A stretch of DNA of 64,000 nt from Lophius americanus (GCA_037951165.1 JBBDHG010000054.1:1262501-1326500); one strand, 5' to 3'. Shown: positions 9,517 through 21,084, counted from the stretch's first letter. Numbers and translations are program-made. Notes: generated by a model from the letters alone, not told the origin.

Positions 9517-11714
9517 GAATGCTGATATTCTCCGAAGCCAATTCTTCATTCGCTAAACGCTTAATGCAGTTCTGCACTGATGGTGGTTTGATCCTATCTG
9601 GCAAGGTGCTTATACCTGAACACAGCTATACTTATATCAGTGAGGCGTAGCACACAACACCGTGGCTTGATCACTGTATATTTACCGCTGATGCACATAA
9701 CTGCACCGAGGACGGGGTGATTTATTACACTCTGGCCACTACGGACCATATGCATAGGCAAAGTACCTGTTTTGTCCTCTGTTGATGGCAACTTATGTAA
9801 TGGAGAAATAAGACCGGTCTAACCTGTCACAGGACTCCCTTGAAGAATACATTCTTCACACTGACACCTTGTCAGGATGTAATGAACTACCTAAATATGC
9901 TGCTGCTTGCTATGATCTGAATTGCAAGAATCTGCAAAATTGTAGGGAGTTATGTTCTATGTATGGTTCTATTGAGGAGTCTCTCCTCATCTCCAGTAGG
10001 CCTTTGTACAAACATAAATCCAGACGAGCTGGAATGACAATTTGAAAGATCTTCACGTGAGGCTAGAGGGGCTTTTAAAGCATTGGTTGTGTCAAGTCGA
10101 AATAAAGATGGACACTTATTTCAATACAAGAAACGGGTTTTAAATATTGTGCCTTCCGATTTATTTTAATACTATGAGGGTTCATTCACTTAAAAGAGAA
10201 TAGTCTCAGAGAGTTCTGGTAAGAAGTCCGAAGCTTGAATAATTGTAAGACATCCCTACCTTCAAGTATTGATGGTGTAATCGCCCTTGAGAAAATTTCC
10301 CAGCTGTGGCAGAAATATTATTATGACCTGCTGAACCTGCTGAAAAAAGCGATCCATTGAATGTGGGTAACATAGATAATAACGAAAATGTGTTTTTTTA
10401 TCCAAAGAACTCCAAGAAGCGATCTTGAAGCGAGGTGATATTAAGGCTTCAAGTGTGGATAATATAACTGCTGAACATTTAAAACTTTCTAGTAAAAAGC
10501 TTTACTCTCTGCTGGTAATTTGCTTCACTGGGTTATTAATTCATGGTAATCTACCTGTCTTTCAGAACGAGTAGTTATGATCCTCTTTTTTTTAAATTAT
10601 GAGTCAAATGTTTTTTCCTAGTTTTGTCTTAGATCAAAATTCAAAAATTACCACACACCCCCTTTCCCTACGGTCTTGGTTCCTCCCAAAAGTTGCAGAT
10701 CTGTCAGCCACAGACATGTTCACTACCACACACACAGAGCTCAGCAGCGTCTCAGCGCTGGAGGAGATGTTACTACAGCTGAACAGTGTGTTGCTCAAGT
10801 TGTTAGTGGAGCATCAAGACCCATTTCTGAACGTGTGTCAATGAAATGCAACTACATAAACACATTTAACTGCATTTGAGAAATACAGGCATACCTTCCT
10901 TCATGAGATAGTTGGTAGGTATCGACAGATCTGGTACCAGCTAAAGTTGGCAATAGCTATCCGGATGTTTAACCCCATATCCATTCTTAGTTTACCCCTC
11001 TGGCTCTGCAACTAGTCATGACTTCTGATAGCACAGCGTCCTATTTGGTAACGGAGAGCTGTGAGAGTCATAAGCCAATGAGTCATTACTATTACAGGTT
11101 ATAACGTTATTTATCAAAACACTTATATTATATATCTGTAAGTTAAAATGCAGAAGTTATCCAAACACTGAATTCTATTTAATATATCTAGGTTAAAATG
11201 AAGAAGTTGTCAAAACACTGAATTCTATTTAATATATCTAGGTTAAAATGCAGAAGTTATCCAAACACTGAATTGTATTTCATATCTCTGGGTCAGAATG
11301 CAAAAGAAAATATAGTCTTTCTACAAAAAACAAATGCGTGATCCAAAACCCTGTCCGTCATGAAGTTGTTATTTTGAGAGGTATATTTTGGCTGGAATAT
11401 TTACAGGCTTTTTTTCCTTGTAATGTATATTCCTTAATGGAAAGATTTGTTCTCTCTTTCAAACGACTTTTTCAGACTAGTTACGGCGGGATGATGGGCT
11501 TTTGAAGTTTTTTGCTCTGTGTGAAGCAGGTGGAGATAAGTGAATAGCCTAATGATGATTCTCACCACCAGCACAACTATAATAATAGTAACAACGTCAA
11601 AGTTCTGTGTAACAGGCAGTACATTAGCTTATTTGGTGGTTAAAAAAGAATGGTTGTATAAATGAAAGCAACAAAAACAAATCTTTTAGCAGGGGGGAGG
11701 AATTTCACAAGATT
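9517..11714. repeat. Tandem duplication, copy 2, internally deleted
   Basis: 9517-10560 matches 5850-6895 and 10561-11714 matches 8364-9516. About 1470 bp (6896-8365 of copy 1) is missing, including the YADD region and the TG microsatellite. The deletion joint near 10560-10563 shows 2 bp (tt) of microhomology. By eye I count only about a dozen substitutions plus a one-base indel over 2.2 kb, so the duplication is young relative to the LINE insertion. Confidence 0.9.
11136..11310. repeat. 50-bp tandem repeat, duplicated copy
   Basis: Second copy of the 8938-9112 array, carried by the large tandem duplication, with the same three-unit structure. Confidence 0.9.
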
Positions 11715-12395
11715 TAATGAAGGTTTTTCTCAGAATTTCAGACCGTAATCCTAAACTATATTATTGCTCTCTGTTTCTCTCACTCTCTAATTACATCAGT
11801 GTTATTACAGGTTATGTGTACGTAGGTTTGTGGTGACGTTTGATTGTTCAAGGAGGTGAAGTATGATGGAAAATAGGTTTCTACTGCTCAGTCTGAAGTT
11901 TTGTTGGCAATTGAGCAAACTTTGCTTTTGTAGTTCAGCACAACTAAACTGCACTCATGCTACTTTTTTTGTATTTAATTAACTATTATTACCATGTTGG
12001 CAGTTTGCTGTCATCTGTGGATTTGTTATCTGTTCTCTAGATTAATTTGCATTTTGCATATTGCCTTTTAATGATTTTGAAATGAAGCACAGGATGCAGC
12101 TCTTTTTCGAGAAAAGTAGCAATTGAAGAAGTATAAAAGTAATTGTATAAGGTAGTGTCACTTTCAGTAGACATAAGTGCACAAATAATTGACATGAAAA
12201 TCTAAAAAAAACAACCTAAAGTGAGTTCCCTTCTCTAACTCTGCTCCCCAACCCTACCCCAACAAATTTTGCCTTACATGACCCCCCTGCTTATAACCAT
12301 TATTAATCATTTATAAGTTGTTCACAATATTATGAATAACCTAATTATAAGTCATTTACATATTTTTTAAGGGTAGTCTTATTGAACAGGGGTAA
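11715..12395. other. AT-rich DNA, nothing recognised
   Basis: Sequence after the duplication end. No exon-like frame or recognised repeat. Confidence 0.6.
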
Positions 12396-12399
12396 GTGA

Positions 12400-12502
12400 G
12401 GTTTTGCATGCAGGACTCTTACTTGAGGTGAAGTATTTTCTCAGTGCTCTATATGTACTTTTGCTGATGTAGAGGATCAGAATTTTTTGTCCACCTCTGA
12501 AC
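12400..12502 (+). mobile_element. 3' end of a 'cagtggtgga' DNA element (MITE)
   Basis: 'gcatgcaggactcttacttg', 'tgtagaggatcagaat' and the terminal 'gtccacctctga' match the end of a small DNA element common in fish. That element starts with cagtggtgga-type sequence and ends with its complement. More complete copies lie at 23450-23920 and 52264-52855. Only the 3' end remains here. Confidence 0.55.
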
Positions 12503-12820
12503 TCAAAATCCAGAAAGATAACCCTCCTTTTGCTCCGGGCAGGAAGCTACCTCACCCATCCTGTAGATGGAGGCAGTGTAAAAGAAACTTGAGTGTTTTT
12601 CCATCAGCCAGGGTTCAGTGCCAAGCTAATATCAGGCAGTCATTAATAACTTGAGAAAAGTCCTCTGTCGGCCTCATCCTCTGGTCTCGCTTGACATGCT
12701 TGGCCCCATTTGAACTTTTGACCCGGCTGTAATTTGCAATGTAAGCTATCCAATTCACAACACCTTCACAATGGTGCATGCTAACGATTATTCATTCATC
12801 ACTGCTGTGCAGGCCTCAGA
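12503..12820. other. No feature seen
   Basis: About 300 bp of unremarkable sequence before the GA microsatellite; no repeat or exon identified. Confidence 0.5.
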
Positions 12821-12870
12821 GACAAGAGAGAGAGAGAGAGAAAGAGAGAGTGAGAGAGAGTGAGAGAGAT
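12821..12870. repeat. (GA)n microsatellite
   Basis: Interrupted GA run with occasional A and T substitutions. Confidence 0.95.
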
Positions 12871-13218
12871 AAATGTGATCCGGCAGAGAAAGACGAACAT
12901 ATAGAAAGAACAGAAAGCAGGGATGTTTATAATATCTGCTCAAAAGATTGAAAAGAGACTTTTCACTAAAGTCATTGACTGCAAGAACACTCGTTCCAGA
13001 AAGGTAAAATTAAATTATTTTCTATGGGCTAAGACAATTTTGTTTGTTTGTTCTTATAATATAATTCTAATAATTGGCCTTTAGATTACCAAAAAATCCA
13101 TAATTTAAGCAAGTTGTGCTTATTACAAGCTATGAAACCACCATTATTCAAGACAGACTTTTTAAAAATGGTTATTACAGTGTAATACAGAAATCAGTGG
13201 CATACTGCTTGAATTCAA

Positions 13219-13445
13219 CAATGGCAGCGAATGAAGGTAGCGGGTTTGAATCCACCTCTGTTGGTCTTTCTGTGCCAGGTTTGCGTGTTTTTCCCGTGTC
13301 TGCGTGGGTTTTCTCCGGGAACTCCGGATTTCTTCTCACAATCCAAAAACATGCAATATACTCTAGTTGAATTGGTGACCCTGACCCTAAATTGCCCGTA
13401 TGAGTTAATCTGAGTTTGAGGTTGTCTGTCTCTCTGCATAACAAA
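13219..13445 (+). mobile_element. tRNA-derived SINE, 5'-truncated
   Basis: The box-B-like 'gggtttgaatcc' (about 13241-13252) is followed by the body phrases 'tctgcgtgggttttctccgg' and 'gaattggtgaccctgaccc'. It belongs to the same family as 43170-43522 and 61770-62062, which keep their tRNA-like heads. This family is abundant in teleosts (recalled). The tail is replaced by 'aatgaatgaata'. Confidence 0.7.
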
Positions 13446-13544
13446 TGAATGAATATCATTATATGTACATATGTGGAGAGGATGCTGGTGTCGTGTGTTC
13501 GCCGCTTCTCAGAAGATCTAGACGGATCTTTTCAATCCGAAACT

Positions 13545-13605
13545 ATACGCCTTAGAACGTCTTTGAGTTTCGTGAAAAGTGCTATATAAGTTTTATGTAT
13601 TAGAA
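13545..13605 (+). repeat. LINE 3' tail fragment
   Basis: 'cttagaacgtctttgag' followed by 'gaaaagtgctatataag' resembles the 3' terminal hairpin region of L2/CR1-type fish LINEs. It is very short. Confidence 0.45.
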
Positions 13606-13676
13606 GGTCTCATTGACTTTAAGCCAGCTAGATGTTATTTCACAAGATCTTGAAAATGAAAAGTTATGCAAAATGG

Positions 13677-13997
13677 TAAATGGACTGTACTTATATAGTG
13701 TTTTCCTAGTCTGCTAGACCACTCAAAGAGTTTTTACAACACGAGTCAGCATTCACCCATTCACACAAACATTCATACAGTGATGATAGAGGCTCCCATG
13801 CAAGGCGTCACATGCTCATCAGGAGCGGTAACCATTCACACCATCAATCACACACCGCACAGCCATTGGGAGCAACTTTGGGTTCAGTATCTTGCTCAAA
13901 GTCACTTCGACAATTGGACTGCAATAGCCGGGGATCGACCCACAGACCTTCAGATAGGTGGACAACTATTTTGCAAACTGAACCACCCTCGTCCGTT
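13677..13997 (-). mobile_element. tRNA-derived SINE, minus strand
   Basis: On the minus strand a tRNA-like head reads 'ggtggttcagtttgc', then a box-B-like 'gggtcgatcccc' (complement of about 13931-13942), a body including the complement of 'ttgggttcagtatcttgctc', and an end corresponding to the complement of 'ggtaaatggactgtactt'. This matches a widespread teleost SINE that ends in 'agtacagtccatttacc' (recalled). It is diverged but near full length. Confidence 0.75.
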
Positions 13998-14084
13998 GTG
14001 GACTCTAAAGATAAGGGGGGAAAGTGTAGTTCAGTGTGGTGTTCTGCAGTGTAGATGAGCACACTGGAGATTAACCCCCAACTT

Positions 14085-14665
14085 TTCATGTCAATGTCTT
14101 CCACTTATCTGGGTCCGGGTTGTGGTGGTTGCATCCAGGTATTCCAGACATCCCTGTCCTCAGCTAGTTCCTCAGCTCCTTTGAAGGCTTGTAGGTCAGA
14201 TTAGATATGTAATCTCTCCAGCGAGTTCTGGATCTACTCCAGGGTCTCCTCTCAGTTACACATGCCTGCCAACCTCAAAGGGAAGCGTCCTAATCAGATA
14301 GCCACACCACTTCAACTGGCTCCATTCAAAGCGAAGCAACAGCGACCCCCTCAGAATTCCCAAACTTGTCATCTTATTTTGAAGGCAGAGCCGAGCAACC
14401 CTGTGAAGGAAACTCAGTTAAGTTGTTTGAATCCTTGACCCACCCAGAGCTCATGAACATAGGTGAGGGTTTGGATATAAGTCTTGCGACTCTCTCTTCA
14501 TTGAATAGGACCGATGCAAAACCTGCATTATGGTGACACACCAAATCTCCTGTCCATCTCACAGTATATTTTCATCTTCCTAGCCATTCAAAGACATGGC
14601 TGACAAGGTCTCACTATGCTCCAGCAAGAGGACTGGTATCCGAGCTGCAAAGACGTTACAAACAG
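14085..14665 (-). mobile_element. Decayed LINE reverse transcriptase 3' region
   Basis: On the minus strand this matches, with heavy decay, the end of a common fish non-LTR element. Recognisable phrases on the plus strand are 'tccagcgagttctggatcta', 'cctaatcagatagccacacc', 'cccagagctcatgaacatag' and 'catctcacagtatatttt'. The same C-terminal region lies on the plus strand at 36935-37405. No open frame remains. Confidence 0.7.
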
Positions 14666-15692
14666 AGAGTGATAATGTGACCGATAAAGTCTGCTGTCAC
14701 TGCAGCGAGTCAAAAAACATGAACTCTTGCCCTGCCGTTTGCAGTTCCTCCCTCACTACAGCATGAAGCAAAATAACATGATGCATAACCCTAAAACTCA
14801 TCTTGTGTTCATAAGGTTTTGAGCAATTCCATCACAACCCACAGCAAAATGAACCGGTACTCCACTGGTCGGACAGCGAGCATCCGTCAGCAAATTCTGC
14901 AGTGAGATGCAACTCAATGGCAGTCAACGTTTCTCCTAATGGGAAACAATTACACACTCACTGGCTTCTTCAGTGACTTCTGATGAGACTCATTCGCTGG
15001 GGAAATGGCCACGTAATCATGTGTGTGTAATGCGCTAACGCCGCTTATTGCTCACTGAGTCAGGCTCATGCAGAGCCATAGAGTTTTAGTTGACTCTCAA
15101 GCATGCGCCAAAGTTTGCTGGGGAGAAAAAAATGTAAGGAGAAATAGATTTAAGCGTTCGACAAGCTCATTCAGGGAAAAACATCTGCTGTTGTGGACTT
15201 TAAATGCGTCCAGACAAACAAGTCGCACATAAAGCCAAATAATTCCTGTTGCATTCTCTTCCCCAGGAGAGCCGCTGTGATAGATTACACTGAAAAAAGG
15301 TTTTTATGATTCAATCCCCTCTGGACCGATGTAAACATACCCAATTTCCTTCTCCGGGGAGGAATTTGAATGTTTGGGTTAACTCTACCAATTCAGTCAT
15401 TTTCCTAGACAAGTCGTCTGTATACACTGATTTTAGGTTTTGATCTTAAGTTTGAGTTTGTGTAAGTATTTTTGAATGAATGATGATTTTGAAGCATCAT
15501 TTCCATTAATGGTGGGAATAAAAAACTTTAAAAATAAAAATCAACACAACCTAATATCAGAAAATGTAGTGACGCATTAACGCCACATATCGATATTTTG
15601 ATTACATAAACTGCAGTATGACTTGGAGTTTTCTGTACAAGAATAATAACTTCAATTGTTTTCTAGAACTTTTGATCGTGCTATAGACTTTG
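14666..15692. other. Unique-looking DNA, no feature assigned
   Basis: No exon with splice signals and no named repeat. The stretch near 14870-15120 has mixed composition and could be single-copy; nothing more can be said. Confidence 0.5.
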
Positions 15693-15781
15693 TTTTCTGA
15701 TGAGGTCAGCAAAGATGATATTTTTTTCTGATGAGGTCAGCAAAGATGATTTTTTTACTAGGAGATCAGCGAAGATGATGG
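15693..15781. repeat. 31-bp tandem repeat, three units
   Basis: 'ttctgatgaggtcagcaaag' recurs at about 15695 and 15726, with a diverged third unit 'aggagatcagcgaagatgat' near 15760. The period is about 31 bp. Confidence 0.9.
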
Positions 15782-16489
15782 TCAGTATGGTTGTTGAGGC
15801 ATTGCTTTAAAACTCATGTGATGACCTGTTGTGCATTTTTCAATAAGGGAGGGACAAATAAGATGGAGGTGAGCCATGGGAAGAGGGAGGTATGAAACTT
15901 AAATATTTCAAATATGACTGGACACAAGTCAAGAAAATGAACCAGCCAGTCTCCTACTTCCACATGCTAAGAGCTAGGATCCGACCATGTGGAGGAAAAC
16001 TGTGGGTCAAGATTTGCGACTCTGTGACTCATACCCACACGTTCAAACTTAATTTCAGGAAAATCTCTGTGCAGTGAAAACGTATGCGTTGACGTGTGAC
16101 GTATCAACGTTGCAGGCAGAAGGTTCATGTGTCTGTAATAACTCAGTAGCTCCCTGAAGACTGGCACAGCCATCTCAGCTCATCCAAACTAGAGGCTTGT
16201 AAAGTTGTCCACACATTTATGCTCTTAGTTAAAATGTATAAGACATAATACTAATAACTTTGTTTGTCAGCAGCAACATTATTTATGTACTGACTTACAG
16301 ATTTATGATGTGTTGGTCAGTCAGTCTGCATGACGATTCAATTTTGCACTGGTTATGAAGTCGGATATAAAGATTGAGAACTTAATTTTATTTATTAAGT
16401 CTTAATGGATCTCAGTATAGTTTATCAAAGTACACAGGATATCGCAAAATGTTTTATATTAATATTTTAGTTATCTAATGTTTTTATAT
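15782..16489. other. No feature seen
   Basis: AT-rich DNA. The 61-68 codon frames on both strands near 15892-16173 overlap each other and show no domain or splice context. Confidence 0.55.
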
Positions 16490-16995
16490 GCCCAAAAAGT
16501 CGGGGACTCCATGAGATTTATTTAATATATATATCCTATTTTACCCAAAAAGTTCATATTTAACTGACTAGGTAGAGCTTTTTTTTTTTTTTACAAAAAT
16601 CCTGTTATCCAGACATCCAGCACCCAAAAAACTATTTTATGGATCATTCTCGAACATTACACCGTCCTTGACGTTAGCGCGAGGAAGAACTGTACTGATC
16701 CTGGGAAATGTCAGCTGAATATTTCAGAGCTTTAACTCCAAACGTTTTTGGGCCACAATTTCTCGACTATTGATCCGATTTAAAATAAATGCAGGGGCAG
16801 ACAGACTTTAACTGCTCTTGAGACTGAAGTCTTTTCTCAATCTTGTTTATATTATGATGTAATCTCATAGTTCATATTTCACTCAGGTCGGGGAGCTTTT
16901 CTGCTAAAATAGTGTGGACATAACTTTACATTTTATTAGAGGAGTTCAACCAGGGGGATGGCTTGAGTACAACGAAGGGGAATGAAAATATAAAA
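16490..16995 (+). repeat. Unnamed dispersed repeat R1, copy 1
   Basis: 'aactattttatggatcatt' near 16629, 'gggccacaatttctcgac' near 16749, and 'tgtggacataactttacatt' through 'gaggagttcaacca' at 16911-16955 all recur, diverged, on the opposite strand at 45960-46520. A more distant relative lies at 36690-36935. I cannot name the family or find clear ends. Confidence 0.65.
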
Positions 16996-17500
16996 TATAT
17001 ATATATATATGTTTTTGTTTTTGAGAAAAAACTCTTTGAATCTCAGACTATACATATAGTTGTATTAATTCAAAACACCATCCATCATCCCCACCGATCC
17101 ACATTTTGGACTTTTTTATGACGAACTGATCTGTTGTGTCCGGAAGTGCATTGCATTCACTAAATAAAAAAATCAGACAAGTTATGTCGTAATCACGAGA
17201 CATAAGGAACAAATGTTGGTTTTTTTTAACATGCCGTGTAATGTTTATGTTATGTTTATATTTAACTGCAACTGTCCTTTCAACCGCTGGTTTTCATTCC
17301 GACATCTATAAATGTCTCACGATTCCCATAAATGAGAATATTCATCACTTCTCAATCCGGGATAATCGTACGTGTATACGTTTTCTTCTGATTTCTGACA
17401 GCTGTGCATCATTGCGTGTCTTCACAGAAATGTAAACACACAGTGGCGAGAGCAGTGACAGATGAACTATGAGATTACATCATAATATAAACAAGATTGA
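16837..17500. repeat. Perfect 39-bp inverted repeat pair
   Basis: 16837-16875 (starts tcaatcttgtttatattatg) is the exact reverse complement of 17462-17500. The arms are 586 bp apart. The left arm lies inside repeat R1, so the right arm is probably a second R1 fragment in reverse orientation. No target-site duplication was seen outside the arms. Confidence 0.9.
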
Positions 17501-17650
17501 TCTCCTCGGGTTGATTCCTAGTGGGATACACTATTGAAACATCGTAATGCGGCCAGACACGACTATGTCCTACAGCCGGTGAAAGGACACATGCAGTTCC
17601 AGATGTATGATAAACATTAAAAGGCGTGTGCAAACAAACACACATATCCT

Positions 17651-17720
17651 CCTTATCTCGTAATTACGAAATCCTTTTCTCGTCATTGTGAGACCTTTTT
17701 CTCGTAAATACGAGATAAGG
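17651..17720. repeat. Imperfect inverted repeat, 19-bp arms
   Basis: 17651-17669 (ccttatctcgtaattacga) pairs with 17702-17720 with one mismatch. The 'tctcgtaattacga' core is a repeat phrase familiar from fish DNA. Confidence 0.8.
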
Positions 17721-17722
17721 CG

Positions 17723-19685
17723 TCTCAATTTTTTTTAATTTGGTGAAGCAATGTGCTTCTGTAGTTGTGCGTCATAAAACTTGCAACTTTTTGATCCACC
17801 CATGATCCAGAAGAAGAAGCCAGACCAGCTTGTTGCACAAATGCAGTCATTTAGGCTCCGTTAACGCATTTCCTGGTTTGTATGAGGATTAAGAATCCTG
17901 CACATATCCTGGCTAGTGTATGTAAATGACCTAAACGATTATGTTTTTCTTTATTCGTCTATTTTTTTCTTGGGGCTATGTGGATTTTGTGTGAACCATC
18001 AGTTGGAGAGTAAGACCATCATTCAACCGGGGATGTTACAGTGTATGCATATACTGTAAGCTGATGCCAATGGTAAGCAACACAAGCAAAATGTCAGTAA
18101 AGAGTATTTCCTGGCAGAAGATTAAAAATAAAAGTACACGCATCATTTACTCAAGTAGATGTGAACTTAGGAGCCCTTTGAAGGACATTTCTTTGAGCTG
18201 GTTTTGTTCAATCCTAAAAAAAACCTTCTTTTCATATTAATTAAAAATAACCCACTTAAGGGATCCGGGAACATTATTTCAACTTCACTTATAAAGTCTG
18301 TTGCATGTTTTTCAGGTCCATTACTGCTTACATCACATAATTCTTCTCACGTTCCAAACATGCTGGGCCCCAACGAACCGGTCCACCGTCTGGGGCATCA
18401 AAGATTTTAGCTGTGCTCATTCAGTCTGCTACATCTATCCATACCATGGTGGCACATGCACCTTCATCATTAGCCTATCATCATCAGATGCTGACCTTTT
18501 AAACAAGATTCTGTCCGTTCCTTTCGTTCCTCTAGTTCTTTCATGCTGCTTGCTCTCGCACCCTCTACCTACGCCCAGTCCTCACAGACCCATCAACTTC
18601 ATCATTCATCGGTCTCAGCAGATTTATCAGCCACCATCACCAGTATCCAGACTCCAAAGTGGGGTTATAACTCTGCGCAGAGACCCGTCGATCACCACCT
18701 CCCTGAAGAGTCTGAGTGTTGAAGACTTTCTGACAGTTTATTTCTACATATCATCTGTAGAAATTGAGATAACATTGTGAAGATGTAAAAATTATGGGCT
18801 GTATTGGGTTATGCAGCTTTATCTGTTAAATATGGGCTATGAGCATCCATCTAACTATACGAACAGCCTCTTACAAATGATTTTTCTTTGGTTTCATTTA
18901 ACTGCGTTTATTCAGGGCAAACTTAATTTACTGTTTTTATAGTTCGATTCAAAGTAAAGCTGTATCCAATAAATGCTCTTCTATTGATCTAACAAGTTTT
19001 TGATTCTAAGCTGCACCTGCCAAACGTGGCTAAGTTTAAAAATCTAACAAATATATATTAATTGAATTAGGTGTATGTACCTTTAATGGATTTAACCTAA
19101 CATGGTTCAGTCTTTTGAATGCATATTAAAAGTAAAAGTAATTAGTTGTCAAAAAAAAAGAAAAGAAAACTACAATTGGAACTCGAGAAAATGGGAATAT
19201 TTGCCAAATGTATTTTTTATTTTGGGCTTGCAAGCGAACCCTGAAATGCTCTAAGGTGCCATGACGTATCCGGAACAATTCAGCCTTATCTATTCAAAAT
19301 GCCATTTTGTTTTGAGAATAAAAAATGGCCTTAACTTTTTCAAGCACTGGTATCTAAGAAATGAATTATTTTAAAAGCACTCATCTTGGTTCTTCCTTAA
19401 AGTTTTGGAAAGATAGGGGCGCTGACAGATATGAAAGGAGACCTGTGGTCTATCTGCCTTCAGGGGATATTTTTTTGGAGGCATGTGACAGAAGTGTTGG
19501 TTTTGTGACGCTCAGAAAGAAATAGTTTGGCTCTGAAGACCATCTTTAATGTGTTAGCTGTTGAGACACTGTAGTTATTGTAAATCAGTCTTTACATGGC
19601 TTTTTTTTAATGCCGTACTCTAAGACACCACACTAAATAGGTACATATTTGAAAATTTAAATTAATTTGTAATCTTGATAAGTCA
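17723..19685. other. No gene recognised
   Basis: About 2 kb of AT-rich DNA. The 159-codon plus-strand frame at 18301-18780 has no signal peptide, domain or family resemblance; its composition is that of random translation. The phrase 'caaacttaatttactgttt' near 18918 recurs near 27384, a sign of a small dispersed AT-rich repeat. Confidence 0.5.
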
Positions 19686-19689
19686 ACAT

Positions 19690-19772
19690 TATACAATCAT
19701 TCATTATCATATATCGCTTATCCTGTTCAGGGTCGCGGGGATGTAGCCTATCCCAGCTGACTCTAGGTGGGT
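19690..19772 (-). repeat. SINE 3' end fragment, minus strand
   Basis: 'cgcttatcctgttcagggtc' and 'gcctatcccagctgactcta' are the complement of the 3' part of the SINE family seen at 43170-43522 (ending 'gaacaggataagtggatg'). Confidence 0.65.
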
Positions 19773-19774
19773 TT

Positions 19775-20305
19775 ACACGGATAGCCTAATGCCGAATAGA
19801 TTCGGAAAAGGCGCCTAATCGGAAAGAAAATGTTGTGTGTAAACACCCTTTCCAAAGGAAAAGGCCCTTTCAGAATGAGATTTCATTCCTATGCAAGGAG
19901 GTAGTCTAAGTCCTCTCAGAAAGTCTTTCCATTAGTCAGTCGCTGAATGTAAAAGCTTTTTCGGAGAGCTTTCTGTTTGAGTTGTATCTGCGCATGCCTA
20001 ACGTTAAATTTTTTTAGCGCACGCACATCGCTACGACGCATTTTAAGTGCGGCGACTTCAAAACGGTACTGGTCTACATCGGAGAGTCATTCACTCATCG
20101 CGTCTTTGAAAGATTTTAACACATTTGGACAGTTAGATGGACGAAAAGACACTTCCGCACATGCCCTCTTCATCATATTCTTCATCTGGGCACTTGTTGG
20201 TAGCTGTTGGTACCCAGCTAATCGTAGCATTATCGCCACATTATGAACTGGAGTGTGGATCATCTGCGCATCTCAGAAAGCTGTTTCCGATTAGATGAGT
20301 CGATG
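19775..20305. mobile_element. Possible non-autonomous DNA element
   Basis: The block starts 'gtttacacggatagcctaat' and has several 'ccgaat', 'cctaatcgg' and 'ttccgattag' phrases in both orientations, with 'gtgtaaacaccc' near 19834. Such arrangements occur in fish MITEs whose ends read 'gtttaca..ggattccgatta'. Exact termini and target duplication were not found. Confidence 0.35.
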
Positions 20306-20858
20306 CAAAATACATATTATGTCCACCAGGGGGAGCTTTATGCACAAACTAGAACCTTTGGCTGTGACATAAACCAATGCAGCCGAAATGATACCTAAAC
20401 TAGGTAGAAACCCAATTATTGTCCAGAAGAAAGATGGCATTTAATTGCAGTAGCGTAATCGTGAAAGGTTTTGGGATAACATAACGATGTTCATTAATTT
20501 AATAGGCGACAGTGTTTCTTACATGCAACATAATTTTGTTTACCATATGAAACAAAACTTTGTTAAATAAAGTCATCACAAATGTATGAGCTACCACTCA
20601 ACTAAGACATTCAGGTGACATTTTCTTACGGGCATTTAGTTTGAGTGTTTTAATCCTTGTTTTTATGGCGGCGGGGGATGAAAGTGGTTGGCGTAGATGT
20701 GATGTTTTATTTCTTAGGGTGTGCGAACACAGAAAGAGGTACGTGATAGTGCATGACTACGAGATTTCTCCATCCACAAACATCAGTTCTCCAGAACCCT
20801 TTTTTTTTTTAAGGCTTTTATCAATTAATAATACTTAAATGCTTTTTATTCTTTCTGA
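20306..20858. other. No feature seen
   Basis: AT-rich DNA without recognised repeat or exon. Confidence 0.5.
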
Positions 20859-20859
20859 C

Positions 20860-20894
20860 ACACCAGTTAAGGTGTGTGACACCTTAACTGGTGT
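20860..20894. repeat. Perfect hairpin, 16-bp stem, 3-nt loop
   Basis: acaccagttaaggtgt (20860-20875), loop gtg, acaccttaactggtgt (20879-20894). The stem is perfect. No known RNA family recognised. Confidence 0.95.
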
Positions 20895-21084
20895 TTGAAT
20901 AGCCGGCTATCAAACAGGTGTAATTATTATCCTGCGGGAACAGTTTCATTCAGCATGAAAAAATCCCAAAAAGGAAAAAAAAATTAAGGGTTGATCATTT
21001 ACAAGACGAAAGCCAGCGCCGACTAACGGGAAGAATAATCAGCAACGGAATATATTTTGAAATTCTAAACGTCCTTCATCACTG

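Noticed and set aside
5850..11714. CRISPR-like or satellite array
   Set aside because: It is one large duplication of LINE and flank, not short repeats with spacers.
18301..18780. 159-codon plus-strand open frame
   Set aside because: No recognisable domain, signal peptide or splice context; residue use looks like random translation.
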